From Galerina marginata (Eukaryota > Basidiomycota > Agaricomycetes > Agaricales > Galerinaceae), in contig JAECYW010000005.1 of assembly GCA_023014335.1 (NCBI GenBank), positions 3,596,001 through 3,660,000 on the forward strand: a stretch of DNA of 64,000 bases. Direction: 5' to 3'. Shown here in pieces: positions 21,537 to 33,307 of this stretch (position 1 is the stretch's first letter; the number at the start of each line of letters is the position of its first letter). Made by a program: the position numbers and the translations under genes. Below the pieces are notes generated by a model. The model did no database searches. It had not been told where the DNA came from and saw only the letters and a list, made by a program, of their open reading frames with translations.

Positions 21537-23263
21537 ATGTTGTTGATTTTAATGACTCTCTACCTGTTTCAAGGTTTCCTTGACGCGGATGCCGCTCCCC
21601 TCTCCACTATTTTACAACGACAAACCAGTATAGACCTCACTTCTCCTCAAGAATGCATCTGTCCGGACACCCGATCGCGATGGGATATTATTCAAAGTTG
21701 TTTAGCCACTATACTCGCATGCACATGGGTGTCGGTTCATCCAAACATCCCAGCAATGGGGGACAGTTGGTGGTGGAAGAATGTGCTTCAGCGGTTGGAG
21801 TTGATGCTCTTGTCCTTTATGGCGCCAGAACTTATCATATATTCGGCGGCAAAGGAGTGGGCAGCAGCTCGACACTTAGCCGCAAATTACAAGGGTGTGT
21901 ATGATTGCATTTTTTGATATCATGTCCTTCTCATATGTTTATGTACAGAATACGGGTGGACAATGAGGCACGGCTACTTCCTTCAGATGGGAGGCTTCAT
22001 GTTGTACGACAACAATAAGCCTAATAGGGTACTCGACCCCTATCAATTGGATAAACTTCTCAAGGAAGGAAAGGTAATGATGCCGACAACTACAGAAGAG
22101 GAAATTCAAGACCGAAGCAAAAGCGACGGTCTCTCGAAAGCACTCGTGGTCATTCAAACAACCTGGTTTATCACCCAATGTATCGCGCGGAGGGTTCAGG
22201 GACTGATTATCACTGAGGTGGAGCTTGTAACTCTTGCATTTGCTGCCCTCAATGGTGTCATGTACATGTTTTGGTGGTTCAAACCTCTCGACGTTCAGAC
22301 CACTGTCCGCATTGACCTCTTGCGTCCCAGGTGTACAAAGGTTCCGGTCGTTATCCAAGCTGATGGTTTGTAAATTTAATCCTTTTCACAACATCGCTCG
22401 ATTTACATCTTCTTGAGTAGCCAAATATCGAACCGACATTTCACTGCTTCTGGACGAATTGCCATTCAGTCAGTTGGAACATACCCCGGCAGTATTTAGC
22501 ATTAGTAAAATTGGACGGGCAGATGCGACCAGGGGTTTGCTAATGGGTAAGCCACATCGTAAACTATGCACATCGTACACCAGATAATTTTTTTTAAGGT
22601 CCCGAGATTGAGCATAAAAATTTGGCTCTATCGAGGTACCAGAGCGTAAAATCCTCCAAATTTCAGAATTTATGTTCTTTGGGGTGGTGGCTCGTATCCG
22701 GCATTTTATTTCGCTGGCCGGGAACTGCGACGGAAGCGGTCATTAAATGGAGGAATAAATTCATCTTCAATAGCCACACCGTTGAGAAGGGTACAGAGAA
22801 TGTTCCAAGGTTTTACTTCTCTTACACTTACTACCCAAAAGAACCCTGGGTAGGACGGATCGTGATTATTTGCCCTCCGTTGGTCGGTATCCTATTCGGT
22901 GCCATTCATTGTGCGGGCTGGAACTTGTCCTTCCCATCGCTCATCGAAGCCAACATCTGGCGATTCTCGTCAGCAATTATCACCACTGTTCCGGTGGTGT
23001 TTTTGCTGCTTGTGATTTATGGTGGCCTTCGCGCACGATTTGGAACCCATTTTTTGTTCCCCAAATCCTCGGAGAATAATTTCCTGGTCCAAAGAATTCT
23101 GCGTATTCTTGAACGCCTCTTGAAATTTTTTTTGAGTGGCCTAGTGCTGCTCTACATCGTGGCGCGACTAGCCTTGTTGGTTGTGGCACTTATGGCGCTT
23201 TGGGACCTCCCTCTAGAAGCATTGATGGCAGTGAAATGGACATCATTTCTGCCTCACATTTGA
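21537..23263 (+). CDS. Copy C: intact multi-span membrane protein
   Basis: Exons 21537-21894, 21949-22365, 22421-22546 and 22599-23263 join without frame conflict to 521 residues; introns are 54, 55 and 52 nt, all GT-AG. Intron 1 contains an in-frame stop, so splicing is required. The features are those of copy A: signal-like N-terminus (MLLILMTLYLFQGFLDADA), CICPDTRSRWDII, HGYFLQMGGFMLYDN, WWFKPLDV, FGAIHCAGW, SLIEANIWR and a C-terminal FLPHI. One extra Trp codon is present in SWWWKN. It is the closest relative of copy B. Function unknown. Confidence 0.88.
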
Positions 23264-24050
23264 TTGGGGAAGCTCCTCTAGCAGCCAATTCTACTCTGCA
23301 CGATCAGCCAGGAGCTGGGATGGGGGCTAAACATAGGTAAATCCCGTAAAGCTGACATGGGATGAAGCTAACCATTTTTTTTTTTCGAAGTGTCGGGAGT
23401 AGCCGACCCAATTGGTTTAGCGGGGTACAGATTTTTTATTATTGCGTCTCATATTTCCATATTTTTCTTACTTTTGTGTATACAATTGCCCTCAACCACG
23501 CCTTGGACTTGGAAGCCACAGTACGATAGTCAATTCCTTTTGTATAACAAATCCTACATCCTTGCAAGATCTTAGCATAGTCTGGACATTGCTGCTCTTC
23601 ATGTGTATGTAGATATATACCCATAGTCCGACTTGAACCGTCTAGCTCGCTCCCCAAACCGTATATAATCCCGCTTGTGGTCCACGGTGACTGGACTTTC
23701 TGAAAGCAAGAAAAAAGAACCGAAGTCGAACCATCACATGTTCGTTTTTCCGTTCAAAATTGGGAACACTTCAACTTGCTGGGAAGAATCAGCAGGGAAG
23801 CCGAAAGCAAAAGCTGAGAGTCCACGTCACGACACGACCTCGAGCTTTCCGTGTACTTGCGAATTTCAAGTTACCGGAATACTAGTTCAACTCGATCAAG
23901 AAAGAATTCAGCCGTCAAGTTATTCAAGTCCGAGTACATACACACCTCTGAATCAGAGGTTTACCAATCTGAATCTCACTTCGTCATATACTATTACCCC
24001 TCGCGCAACAGCACAATGTGTTCTAACTTCTAACCCAAGGATCTGTCCCT
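23264..24050 (+). other. 3' flank of copy C and intergenic segment
   Basis: A candidate post-stop intron lies at 23337-23390 (GTAAAT donor, GAAGCTAACC motif, CGAAG acceptor). The remainder aligns in parts with the region after copy B. An open frame (23675-24223 +) spans this and the T3 edge but shows no family signature. Confidence 0.5.
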
Positions 24051-25640
24051 CTCTACAAAAGAAAAACTACAGAACGACCTGGGACATGAGGGCATTGGGC
24101 GGGGCAGCAGGAGACAGGGCGTACAGCGCAGTCGGCTTCGCCTCGGGCTGCGGGTTCGGATTCAACGGCGAGCACGAGAACACCTCCGCAGCTACCTTCT
24201 TTCTGTATTGTTCCGCGAGTTGACTGCAGAGTAGAGGTGTCAGTATGGAAACGAAAGTCACATAAAAGAAAAGCAAATGGAAAAGAAATTGAAAGAAAAA
24301 GAAAATTACACGCCCTCAAAACGAAGGAGGGAAAGAAAAACAGGAAGAAAGAAGAGAAACTCACCCCGCGTAGTTATTCATGATATAGCTACTCTCAGCA
24401 GTTACGCCGTGGGCATCCTGCCCTTCCCTGACCTACACGTTACCTGTTTCGCACAGAGAAAGCCCGCAACCATCACGATCAGCAGCCCAAATACTAGCAG
24501 GAGATCGGGTCTGTTGTCTGTGCGGCTGTCTGGGTGCGGCTAGATGTTAAATTATATGACGAGAGTAACGACGATAAGGTGAGGATCAGGAAGGCGTATG
24601 CAGTGAGCTGGCGAGGTTGAGTTAGGTTACTGAGTGCGAGAAGCAGAAAATGCAATTGGAAGTTGGGATTACGAGGATGTTTAGAGCGAACAGGCTTGAA
24701 CCGATTCTAAGCAGCTTTAGCAGCCCAGGAATGTCCTTTGACCCTCTGCGCCCCGCTCAAACAACGCGTCGTCTGTCCTATTTCGCTCCTGCTATCATTC
24801 GCGTCGTCATTGTTGCCTTCACCTTCATTGTCATAATCAAAGGTCTGTCAATCGCCGTTCTGGGACGCATCGATACCGCCGCCACCTTGTGCGCCCTTCC
24901 CGCGCTGGGATTCAACCAGTGCAACGACAAGGAGGTAACCAGCGGGTTGGACAACTTGCTCAGGACGTAGTTGCCGCCCAGGCCGATGCTGATGTCCGCT
25001 GTCGCCAGGCAGTTCGGAAATGCGAACGAACGTGAAAAGAACCCAAAAGCAGGGTATCGAAAACGAGTGGTAGCGACGAGAACCCACTTGAAGCAGTTCC
25101 ACGTCAGCTTCCGTGGAATGTGCTTCGACACTATCCACCCCAGCCCGAACGATGCGCAGTTCGTCCTATTCCAACTCCGGCTACCATCCAAGTTGTTGCC
25201 ATTCATCGTCCTCATCCACAAGTTCGCGATCCACGCCTCGCCGCTAGGGACACATCGGCCACGCCACCATCTTGAGGACGATCCCTGCGCTGGGGTTCAG
25301 CATCGGCGGGTCCTTGAGCCTCGCTCCACCCTGCACCCGCGCGGGCGACCAGTAGGCGACGATGTGGTCAATAAGGAGACAAGCGGGTGCGGCGTGCTCG
25401 AACGGGGTAGAAAGGACTGGGCCGGAAAGTCGTCACGCGAGCGAGAGAGCAAGGAGGAGGGACTTGCAGGTTGTTGCCGCCCCCGCTGCTGTGCAGGAGT
25501 ATCGGTCGGGCTGGAGGAGTCAAGTCGTTGTTGGGGGAGGTTGAACCGCCGCTTGGGGGAATCGAACGGCATGCTACAATGGATGAGGGTCGTTGACGCG
25601 CAGTATGTAAGTGCAGCGGCTAGAGGCTAAAAGGTGGGAA
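24050..25640 (-). pseudogene. T3: decayed tetraspanin copy, sister of T2
   Basis: The minus strand holds a last-exon piece (24100-24230: QLAEQYRKKVAAEVFSCS), traces of the fourth span (24410-24520), and two copies of the distal part of exon 1 (about 24690-24920 and 25090-25310). The 5' end of exon 1 (MPFDSPKRRFN, about 25572) lies beyond them. The duplicated exon-1 block is shared with T2. Frames are interrupted. It faces copy C tail-to-tail. Confidence 0.75.
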
Positions 25641-26060
25641 GAATGTCGAGCTCGCCAGCGAGGAAGCTAGGGCAAGAAAGAAGTATATATAGCGATTTCA
25701 ACGGTACGGCCGTGCCCTCTGAAGTTGAGCAAAGAGAGCATGGACCGTGGTAATGGTGGCCCTTAACGACTGTAGGTAATGGTGAGTATGAATTGTAAGA
25801 CTTTGGTTGTTCGTGATCTCACCAACGTCTATGCCTTTCGCGTCGTAAGAGCAGGCAGAGGCGCTTTTCGGGTGTCAGTCATTGGATGTGCCCAAGAGGT
25901 CTCTGAAAGAGAAACTTGCTGATCCAGCCGCGCAAGCGTTGCAGGAACCTTTATCCAAGCATAGGTCAGTCGTAAAGCTCGTCCGAGTCGTTGTTGCCGT
26001 CGAGAACAAAAAAACTGGCACTGTGGCAGAGAGAAGATTTATTTTGACACAAGTCACGTG
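25640..26060 (-). promoter_or_regulatory. 5' flank of tetraspanin remnant T3
   Basis: The landmarks match the other tetraspanin flanks: TGATCTCACCAACGTC (about 25814), a GCTTTTCGGGTG region, and ACAAGTCACGTGTGATC (about 26048) at the junction with repeat R. Confidence 0.45.
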
Positions 26061-27972
26061 TGATCAACTTACACGAGTGCGCATTTCTATTCCTTGACTT
26101 CGTTCTCACCAAATTCCCCCCGACGCATCCTGAAATCTACAGTCTGTCATGGTGACGGAGACGCATAAACCAAGAGCGAAGCAGTGGTACTCTCTCTCAA
26201 GTGGAACCCTTACGCACCATCTCCACTGCCTCAACTCGGAGTCGCCTTTTGCTTGTCCCTCGGTGCCGAAGGTCAGAGCTTTCTCATCTGCCAGGCTTCA
26301 AAATCAAGTCGTCAATGCCTCCTCATTTGACTTGGACTTCGTATTCTGGAATAGTCTTCCCAGGGTATTGCTCAGATCTCATCTCTGGAAGCATATTCCA
26401 TTGTCTATTTGTTAAATTCGCCGGGAAGATAGAGCGAGGGACTTTGATCTTAGGTATTTAACCAGTCTGTTGACCCGATCTTCCCGTTCTGACCCCCCTC
26501 ATATCCCTCTAGCTATTCTTCTACGGTAATTCATGGCTTACTACCACCATCGGTCACGCTTAATATATTTCCCCAAATTCTTTGTCTTGAGAGGGCTCTG
26601 GATTAGGTACGTAACCAAGATTATCATACCGATCTTCCAGATCTGAGCCTCTTATTCCTCCAGCCCTGCTCTAGGCACTTTCCTAAGGCTGACTACTGCT
26701 CACTGCTACCGTCGATTGGCATCTCGCCCCCCGAATTCTGTGGCTTGGCCCAGTGTTCTCCTCGCCGCGCAGAGACCGTGACAATACGCGAATTGGGTCG
26801 TTTGTTGCTGATATTTTCGGACATAAATTACGCCCAACTCTAATTGTTTGAAAACTGTGCTCACATTCCTGCGCGGCTGTGGCTCAGAATACCTGATCAT
26901 GAAGCCCAAACCTCACACCACCTCTCGTCGATAATGTTCTACTCACGGAATTCCTAGCAATCGCAGCCGTCGTCCAATCGCATCTCCTCCCACTAAATCG
27001 TCTCTATACTCGATGCGTTGATTGAAGATGGAGATCAGATCCTAGTACTGACCCCTGCCTTGCTACCCGATCCCTGAAGAACCTGCTCTGCGATGAGCTT
27101 ACTCTGATGCCATTCCCTTTCTTCTATCCTCCTTGATTTCATTCAAAAAGCTCATTTCGAGTCAGAATTCTGTCATCCTTTCTGGCTGGGTTTTCCAACG
27201 TGGCGTACTCAGATCTCGGAGTTGAAGCCTTATTTTCAAAGGCTGCTGCCGTATTCTGATAGCCTCCATAACGTAAGACTTAGCCAAGACTTGGTCTAGG
27301 AATGCCTTAGCTCCGAAAATCCTCGAGCTTTCAAACATGCTCTTAGCAATGAAACCCACTGTACAGTTCGTTCATCATTCATTCCTCAAACCATGCTCGC
27401 CAGTAGGCAGCTCGTAGTATCGTCTTTTCTGGCTAGATCTCCTTCGTGCATACTCAGAAATAGAAACTGGGGCCGTGTAACTACATAGGCAGCCGTTCTA
27501 TTCTGTGTAAAGGGGATGGAATGGTGATCCAGCCAAAACTCGACTCGGAGCAGCCTCGGATTTCAGATCTCCTCCAGCTTTGCTCCCGATAAATCTTTGA
27601 TTCCAGTCGACGGTCATCCACCCTCCAATTCTGCCCGCAAGCTTACCATATTTCTCGATCGTAGCCGGATACCTAGCCCGCCCTGCTTTCTTCTGTAACA
27701 GCTCAACTTCACGGCGACCTCGCGATATTGATCCTGGCTAGATTTTCGGGTCGATATCCTCAGACGTAGGCACGGAGCCATGTGCTTCAAGTATACAGGC
27801 TTTCGTCCTACTTTGATGTCATCTTGCCGCTTCGTGAATCTAGCCACAAATTCAACTCGATGCAGGAAGTCCGTAAAACCCTCCGCGCCTTCACCGCAGA
27901 TGCCTAAGACATCTGTAAATTTTGGTGTCGGCAAACTATTCGGAGCCTCGAATTCTGTCCATTCAAATAATT
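26060..27972 (+). repeat. Repeat R, copy e (left part, interrupted)
   Basis: The usual R order is seen. Units start near 27178 and 27427, and the third ends near 27850 (GAATCTAGCCACAAATTC). The repeat is interrupted after TCAAATAATT (27963-27972) by a 2.4-kb element and resumes at 30428. The uninterrupted sequence is visible, inverted, near 56890-56950. Confidence 0.65.
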
Positions 27973-30417
27973 GTGTACTTTACACTCCCACTCATTGTCC
28001 AACGGACTCCAGTGGACTCTGTCCAGACCCAGCCAATTCCGGTGGACCTTGTCGGACAGTCCAGTGGACTTCCGATGGAATCCGTTGGACTCTACCAAAT
28101 TCCACTACTTGTCTGTCCACAGTCCGGTCCCAGTCCGGTCCCAGTCCAGTGAAGCTAAAAAACTGTCCGACCAGCTGTATTTCCAGTCCACTGGACTTTC
28201 ATTGGACTTCCATCAGACTTTCTACTGGGGTTACTGACAAGTGTCTAGTGTGGTCAGTCCAATGGACTTCCAGTGGACTTCCAGAGGACATTGACTTCCC
28301 ATTGACTGATGTCTAGTTCAGTTAGTCCACTGGAAATCCACCAGACTTCCACCAGTCTTTTTACTTAGTTCACTGACTGTCTTAGTTTGGGGCATTCATA
28401 CATTAGCAAAATTCTTTATTATCATGTAATATTTACTAGTAACTACATGGTAAGTATGTACATAGAAACAGAAAGTGTGTGGTAGCGGCGCCGCGGGAGT
28501 CAAGGGCTCGAATCGGGGCGTCATCGCGGCATGAACAGGCGCCGCGGGAGCCGCAGAGCCGCAGCACCCGGGTTTCGTCGACGTGGCGCAAGAGGGGGTG
28601 AGTGGGCTCGAAACGGGGCAGGGATGGTGGCACGCACGGGGCTGCGGGAGTCGCAACGCCCGGGTTTCGTTGACGTGGCGCGAGGGCGGGGAGTGGACTC
28701 GAAACGGGGCGTCGTTGCGGCGCCTGGGTTTCGTTGACGTGGCAAGAGGTGGGCGGCGGGCTCGAAACGGGGCAGGGTTGGTGGCATGAACGGGCGTCGC
28801 GGGAGTCGCAGCGCCCGCGTCTCGTTGACGTGGAGCGAGGGAGGGTGGTGGGCTCGAAACGGGCGGATTGGTGGGACGAAGGGGTGCTGCGGGTGTCGTG
28901 GCACAAGAGGTGGTGGGTGGGGCTCGAAGCGGGGCAGGTTGGTGAGACAAACGGGCGCTGCGGGTGTCCGCAGCGCCCGGGTTTCGGTGGCGTGGCGCGA
29001 AGGGCGGGGTGGGCTCGAAACGGCACGTCGTCGCGGCACAAACAGGCGCCGCGGGAGTCGCAGCGCTCGGGCGTCGTCGACGTGGCGCGAGAGGTGGTGG
29101 ATGGGGGCTCGAAACGGGCGTCATCGACGTGGTGCGAGAGGTGGCGGATGGGCGTCGTCGACGTGGCGCGAGAGGTGGTGGATGGCGGGTGTCGTTGACG
29201 TGGCACGAGGGGTGGTGGATGGGGCTCGAAACGGGCGTCGTCGTGGGTGGTCGGGGCGCTGCGGAATGGGTCAGGAAGTGGCTAAGAAAGGGGGGGGGGA
29301 CGTACCGTCAACCCCAGGGAGGCTCGGGTGGGCAAAACCCACTAAAAGCCCGTGCGTCGGGTGCTGTAGCCTTGACTGGCGGGGTTTCGGGGGTGCCTAT
29401 GCGAAAAGGGGGCGGTTTTGACGGGGTTTTGGCGAAACGGGGGCCGTGGACTGGTTGTTGGGGGCGATTTCCGGTGGGCCAGGCCGGCCGTACGCATTAC
29501 GCGGTCGAGGCGCTGTGGAATCGGTCAGTAGGTGGTCATGAAGGGGGCGGGTTAACTTACCGTGAGCCCCACGCAGGCTTCGGGTTGGCAAAACCTGCTA
29601 TACCCGTTGTCAGTGCGAAATAGAGGGGATATGGCGGGGCGGGGCTTACCTGTGGGGCTCCAGAACCTCGTTCGTCACCGAAACGGGCTCCCTATACGAC
29701 GTTGGGGTGGTGAGGGGTGAGCGGGCAGTGGTGGGGGGAAAGAGGAAGGGTGGGAAGAAGTTGAAGTTGCGCGGCGGATTTGCAGGGCGTGACTCCCAAA
29801 AGCGGCACGTCACGATCTGTACCACCCCGCAAAGTTCACCCGGCGGACTGAACAAAATGCATAATCCCAACAATGGGGCTTGTGTGCACCATTAAAACTC
29901 AATATTACTACCACAAAGTCATGTAATTACTCTCTTCTGCATATTCTATTCACTAAATCTTTTATTATTATGTAAATGTTATTTTTTTCTTAATAATAAC
30001 TAATAAAAGAGGTGCTGGCTTATGGTCCACTGGACTTCCACTGGATGTCCATTGGTTATATTCCATTGGAGTCCACTGGACTTCCATTGGTTAAATTCCA
30101 TTGGAGTCCACTGGACTTCCATTGGTTAAATTCCATTGGAGTCCACTGGATGTCCACTGGACTTCCATTGGTAGTTTGGTCAGCTCTGGTGGACTTTCAC
30201 TGTTGAATTGGTGTCTAGTCCATTGGACTGTCTGTGGACTGTCTGCCCTCACAGTCCAGTGGACTCACAGTTTGGCTGGACTGGCACTGGACTGGCACTG
30301 GACTGGCATTGGAAAATTCCAGCAGGCCAAACCAGAAAATTGAGCATTCTGGATACACCAAATCCGACGGACAGTCCAGTGGACTTCCGTCGGAAAAGCA
30401 GTGGGAGTGTAAAGACC
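27973..30417. mobile_element. Non-autonomous TIR element with CCACTGGACTT subterminal repeats
   Basis: A perfect 10-bp direct repeat, TCAAATAATT, flanks the element (27963-27972 and 30418-30427), and the empty site survives inside repeat R at about 56910. A 15-bp perfect inverted pair, CTTTACACTCCCACT, lies at 27978-27992 and 30400-30414. Both ends (to ~28360 and from ~30020) are packed with degenerate CCA(C/G)TGGACTTCC motifs in both orientations. No transposase is seen. The 10-bp duplication is in the Mutator-like range, but the superfamily is uncertain. Confidence 0.8.
28480..29260. repeat. GC-rich minisatellite inside the 28-30.4 kb element
   Basis: About seven or more degenerate tandem copies of a roughly 90-105 bp unit are present, recognisable by CGCGGGAGTCGCAGCGCCC, GTTTCGT(C/T)GACGTGGCGCG and GGGCTCGAAACGGG blocks. 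The last copies shorten to about 50 bp. This explains the long overlapping open frames on both strands, which I do not regard as genes. It is followed (29300-29640) by two diverged copies of a 'GGCAAAACC(C/T)' block about 240 bp apart. Confidence 0.75.
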
Positions 30418-30427
30418 TCAAATAATT

Positions 30428-31130
30428 CATCGTTCGATCTTAACAGGGATTTGGCCTGTCGACGGCGCCTTTAGTTGGTATGTATGTGTCGCGGTCATTT
30501 TTTTTGTAGTTTAACTACTTATTATTGTCGTTTACCTCAGGCATCAATTTTAACCATGCTCATATTATCACACAGCCTACCACGACCAGTGCTGGGAACT
30601 GCAACCCCTACACGAGTTCGCAAGTAGGACATAGCGTGTTTCATTCTTACGATAGGCAACATTAATGTGCGGCCGTTCTTCGCTTCCCTTACTTATGATG
30701 ATTTTTATCTTTACCACCTGATCAAGGCACTTGCATTGAAACTTACCTGCTTGCGTACTCAAGGAGAGTCTGAACTGACACGAGCTACCCTCCTGACTTA
30801 AACTTGATCACTTATGCTTATGCTCGCCTGCCTGGCAGGTTCCTCATTCCCAACCTCGTTCGCTCCGAGGCTCCTTCCCGCAACGCGTGGACCTCACAGT
30901 TTGCCTGTGTTGTCTGTCCTGCCTGGTTTTCCTCGGACATAGCAAGCGGAGTCGTGTGCTTATACCCGCTACGAGTATGATATCTAGCTACACATTCGAC
31001 TCGACGGGGGATCGCGGAAGCAGATAAAAATGTGAAGGCCCAATCCAATTCATTCAATCGTCTACTCAAACGGCATTTGCCAGGTTATTCAAATCAAACC
31101 CTCCCAGGCGAGCAGCCAACGGTTTTTGTT
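30428..31130 (+). repeat. Repeat R, copy e (right part)
   Basis: It continues the R copy interrupted at 27972: CGTTCGATCTTAACAGGGAT then GGCGCCTTTAG, with the R tail. The same segment occurs inverted at about 50755-50800 and 56865-56925. Confidence 0.6.
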
Positions 31131-31259
31131 TTCTGTATCAAGTAATTATAACACGGCAGGCGACAACCCACTCTATTGGGCGGTACTGTGTACACCGCAT
31201 TGTGCACGAATCCTCGAATAGCCCTAGCATCACAGACGCCGTTAAATGTAGGTCCAGCC

Positions 31260-32005
31260 CGCATGGCCTATAAACCTGACTAGAAGATACTCACTATGCT
31301 TCCTGAACAGATGAAGGCTATGGAGTTGAGCAGAGCAGAGCAGAGAAGGGCCAGCGATACGGATGTCCAATTCACACTGTAATATTAGATGTCAACGACG
31401 AACCAATAAACAATACGAAATAAGGGAGGACATACGATTGGGACTGGAACTCGACAGGACGAATTTGACCGATGACGAACGTATCTCCTGCAACCGTAAT
31501 GATATCATCGTTGGTACACGTAACGAGCAGCGAGAACGTTAAGAAGGGCCGTTTTTCCAGCCGCCAGCCGCCAGCACCGCCAAAGCTAAAGATCAAACAC
31601 GAGGCAAGACAGAAATCCTGCGACCTAAATCACTTATTAGAAGAGACGAAGAATAGGAAGAGGAGGGAACCGATGCAAACATACCATCAACAATCAGGAG
31701 TACTCGCTAACCATACAACAACTCCAAAGAGCGATGGCTGCTAATGAAACACAGGTTAGGTGCCGACGTTAGGATAAACTTGTTGGCGAGGGTGATGTCT
31801 TCAGATTTCAGATCGAGCCCCGTGAGCTACTCCGCTTACCCCGCAAACTGCAGAAATGGTATACACGTGTCGACGTCCAAACCTTCCGTGGAGCTATAGC
31901 CCGTAAGTATTAGTGACATGGATAATAAAAAAGGACTGGAAACAAATACTTGCTGCCCAAAGCACCAACATGAGCCTCCGCAATCGACACAAACTTTAGC
32001 TTGAA
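31260..32005 (-). pseudogene. Unknown gene fragment, related to 17225-17710
   Basis: A candidate intron (about 31902-31950, beginning GTATTTG on the minus strand and ending GGGCTATAG) is flanked by exon edges like those at 17.5 kb. Further minus-strand frames (31372-31596) contain 'NDDIITVAGDTFVIGQI' and hydrophobic stretches. It directly abuts tetraspanin remnant T4 at the point where T4 loses its CCG loop. The family is unrecognised. It may be an insertion into T4 or a neighbouring relic. Confidence 0.35.
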
Positions 32006-32009
32006 TTAG

Positions 32010-33240
32010 TAACACCACGAGCAGAGCCGCAGCACTGCAGCTCGTTCTAGGGTTTGAGCTGGCCGTCCTCCTCGGGATGCTTGAACTATTCCTTTGGAGG
32101 TAAAGCTTCCCTTCGAGCTTGAATGGACGGCGTTGGTGAAATAGGTACCCCGGTATGAGGAGGAACGTGAAGATGGCCCAGACTGAGAGGAACGAGGGTG
32201 GAGATAGGGAATAGAGCGCGAGGAAGCGCGGTTGTTCGTGAGCAGCCAGGTGCCAGGCCTATCCCAAAAACGCGACGTGTGCTCGGTGCTGGCGGCGATG
32301 GTAAATAGGACAAACGAAGCGGCGTGGCTGATGCGGAGGCTGTCGCCGTGCAGGCGTATGTTCAATGTTGTGAGCTGGCGAAGTTGTGTTGATGTTAGCG
32401 ACTGCGAGAAGAAAAAGAAAATAGGAAGGGCTTACGAGGAGGTCGGAAACAAGCAGCACCCAGTTGAACCCACTCCACCTCAGCTTCCTCGGAGCAGGCT
32501 TCCCGCTCTCCTCCCCCGCCTCCGCCCGAACAGCGCGCCGTCCGTCCCGCTCCCACTATCATCTCAGTTGGTTGTCGTCTTTATGGTCATCTTCCGCAGG
32601 CGCGCAGATCTTCGCCTCACCGTTTTCGAACCCGTCCACGCAGCCGCCCATCTTGAGCACCATACTCGCGCCGGGGTTCAGCGGGTCTTTCAGCCTTGCA
32701 TCACCAGCTCCTGCGCGAGCGACGCGCTGCCGGGGACCAGTAGGCGACTAGGAGGAAGGAGAGGAAGAGGAGCGTAGACCCGCTCCTCGATGTAGTTTAT
32801 GCTGAGCGAGACGGTGCTCTCCGTCGTCGCCAGGCCGTAGTCCAGTTGCTTCCAAGTCTCTTAGGTGTTCGTGCCCGTGGTCAGGGCATGCAAGGCAGGG
32901 CCTTGGGGGACCTCTCACAAGCGAGAGGACTAGGAGAAGGAGCTCGCGGGCTGGCGAAGCCTGGCGGCTGCCCCGCTCTGCAGGAGTGTCGAGCGGGAGG
33001 AGTCGGGGCGATGTTGGGGGCGGTTTGAACTGCGGCTTGGGGGCATTGAATTGCGTGGCGTGCTGGATGGGGCTCGTAGAGGAGCGGAATGTGGGTGCTG
33101 CGGTTTGATAGAAGCTAGAAAACGGCACGGAAGTTCAGCTCGCCAGCACGGAGGCTCGGGCGAGAAAGCTGAGCCATAGTACAGCCGGACCCGATGCTGG
33201 AACTCGAGCCGAGAGAGCTAGGAACGTGGTGATGGTACCA
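32010..33240 (-). pseudogene. T4: truncated tetraspanin copy
   Basis: The minus strand holds exon 1 (from about 33060, with FNAPKPQFKPP), a WNWVLL-like first-span start near 32460, an intron (about 32380-32433, GTAAGC donor), and part of exon 2. The last matches are 'FKLEGKLYLQ' and ELQCCG near 32030-32110, in shifted frames. The sequence after CCG is replaced by the unknown fragment at 31260-32005, so spans 4 and the tail are absent. Confidence 0.7.
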
Positions 33241-33307
33241 GTACGAGACTGCAGGTGATGGTGAGTAAGAAAGGAAGGACTCTGGTTGTTCCCGAACTCA
33301 CTATCTC

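Noticed and set aside
28396..29206. Long overlapping open frames on both strands (up to 256 codons)
   Set aside because: They lie in a GC-rich minisatellite with ~90-105 bp periodicity inside a transposon. The predicted proteins are low-complexity Ala/Pro/Arg or Gly/Arg/Trp and mirror each other across strands.
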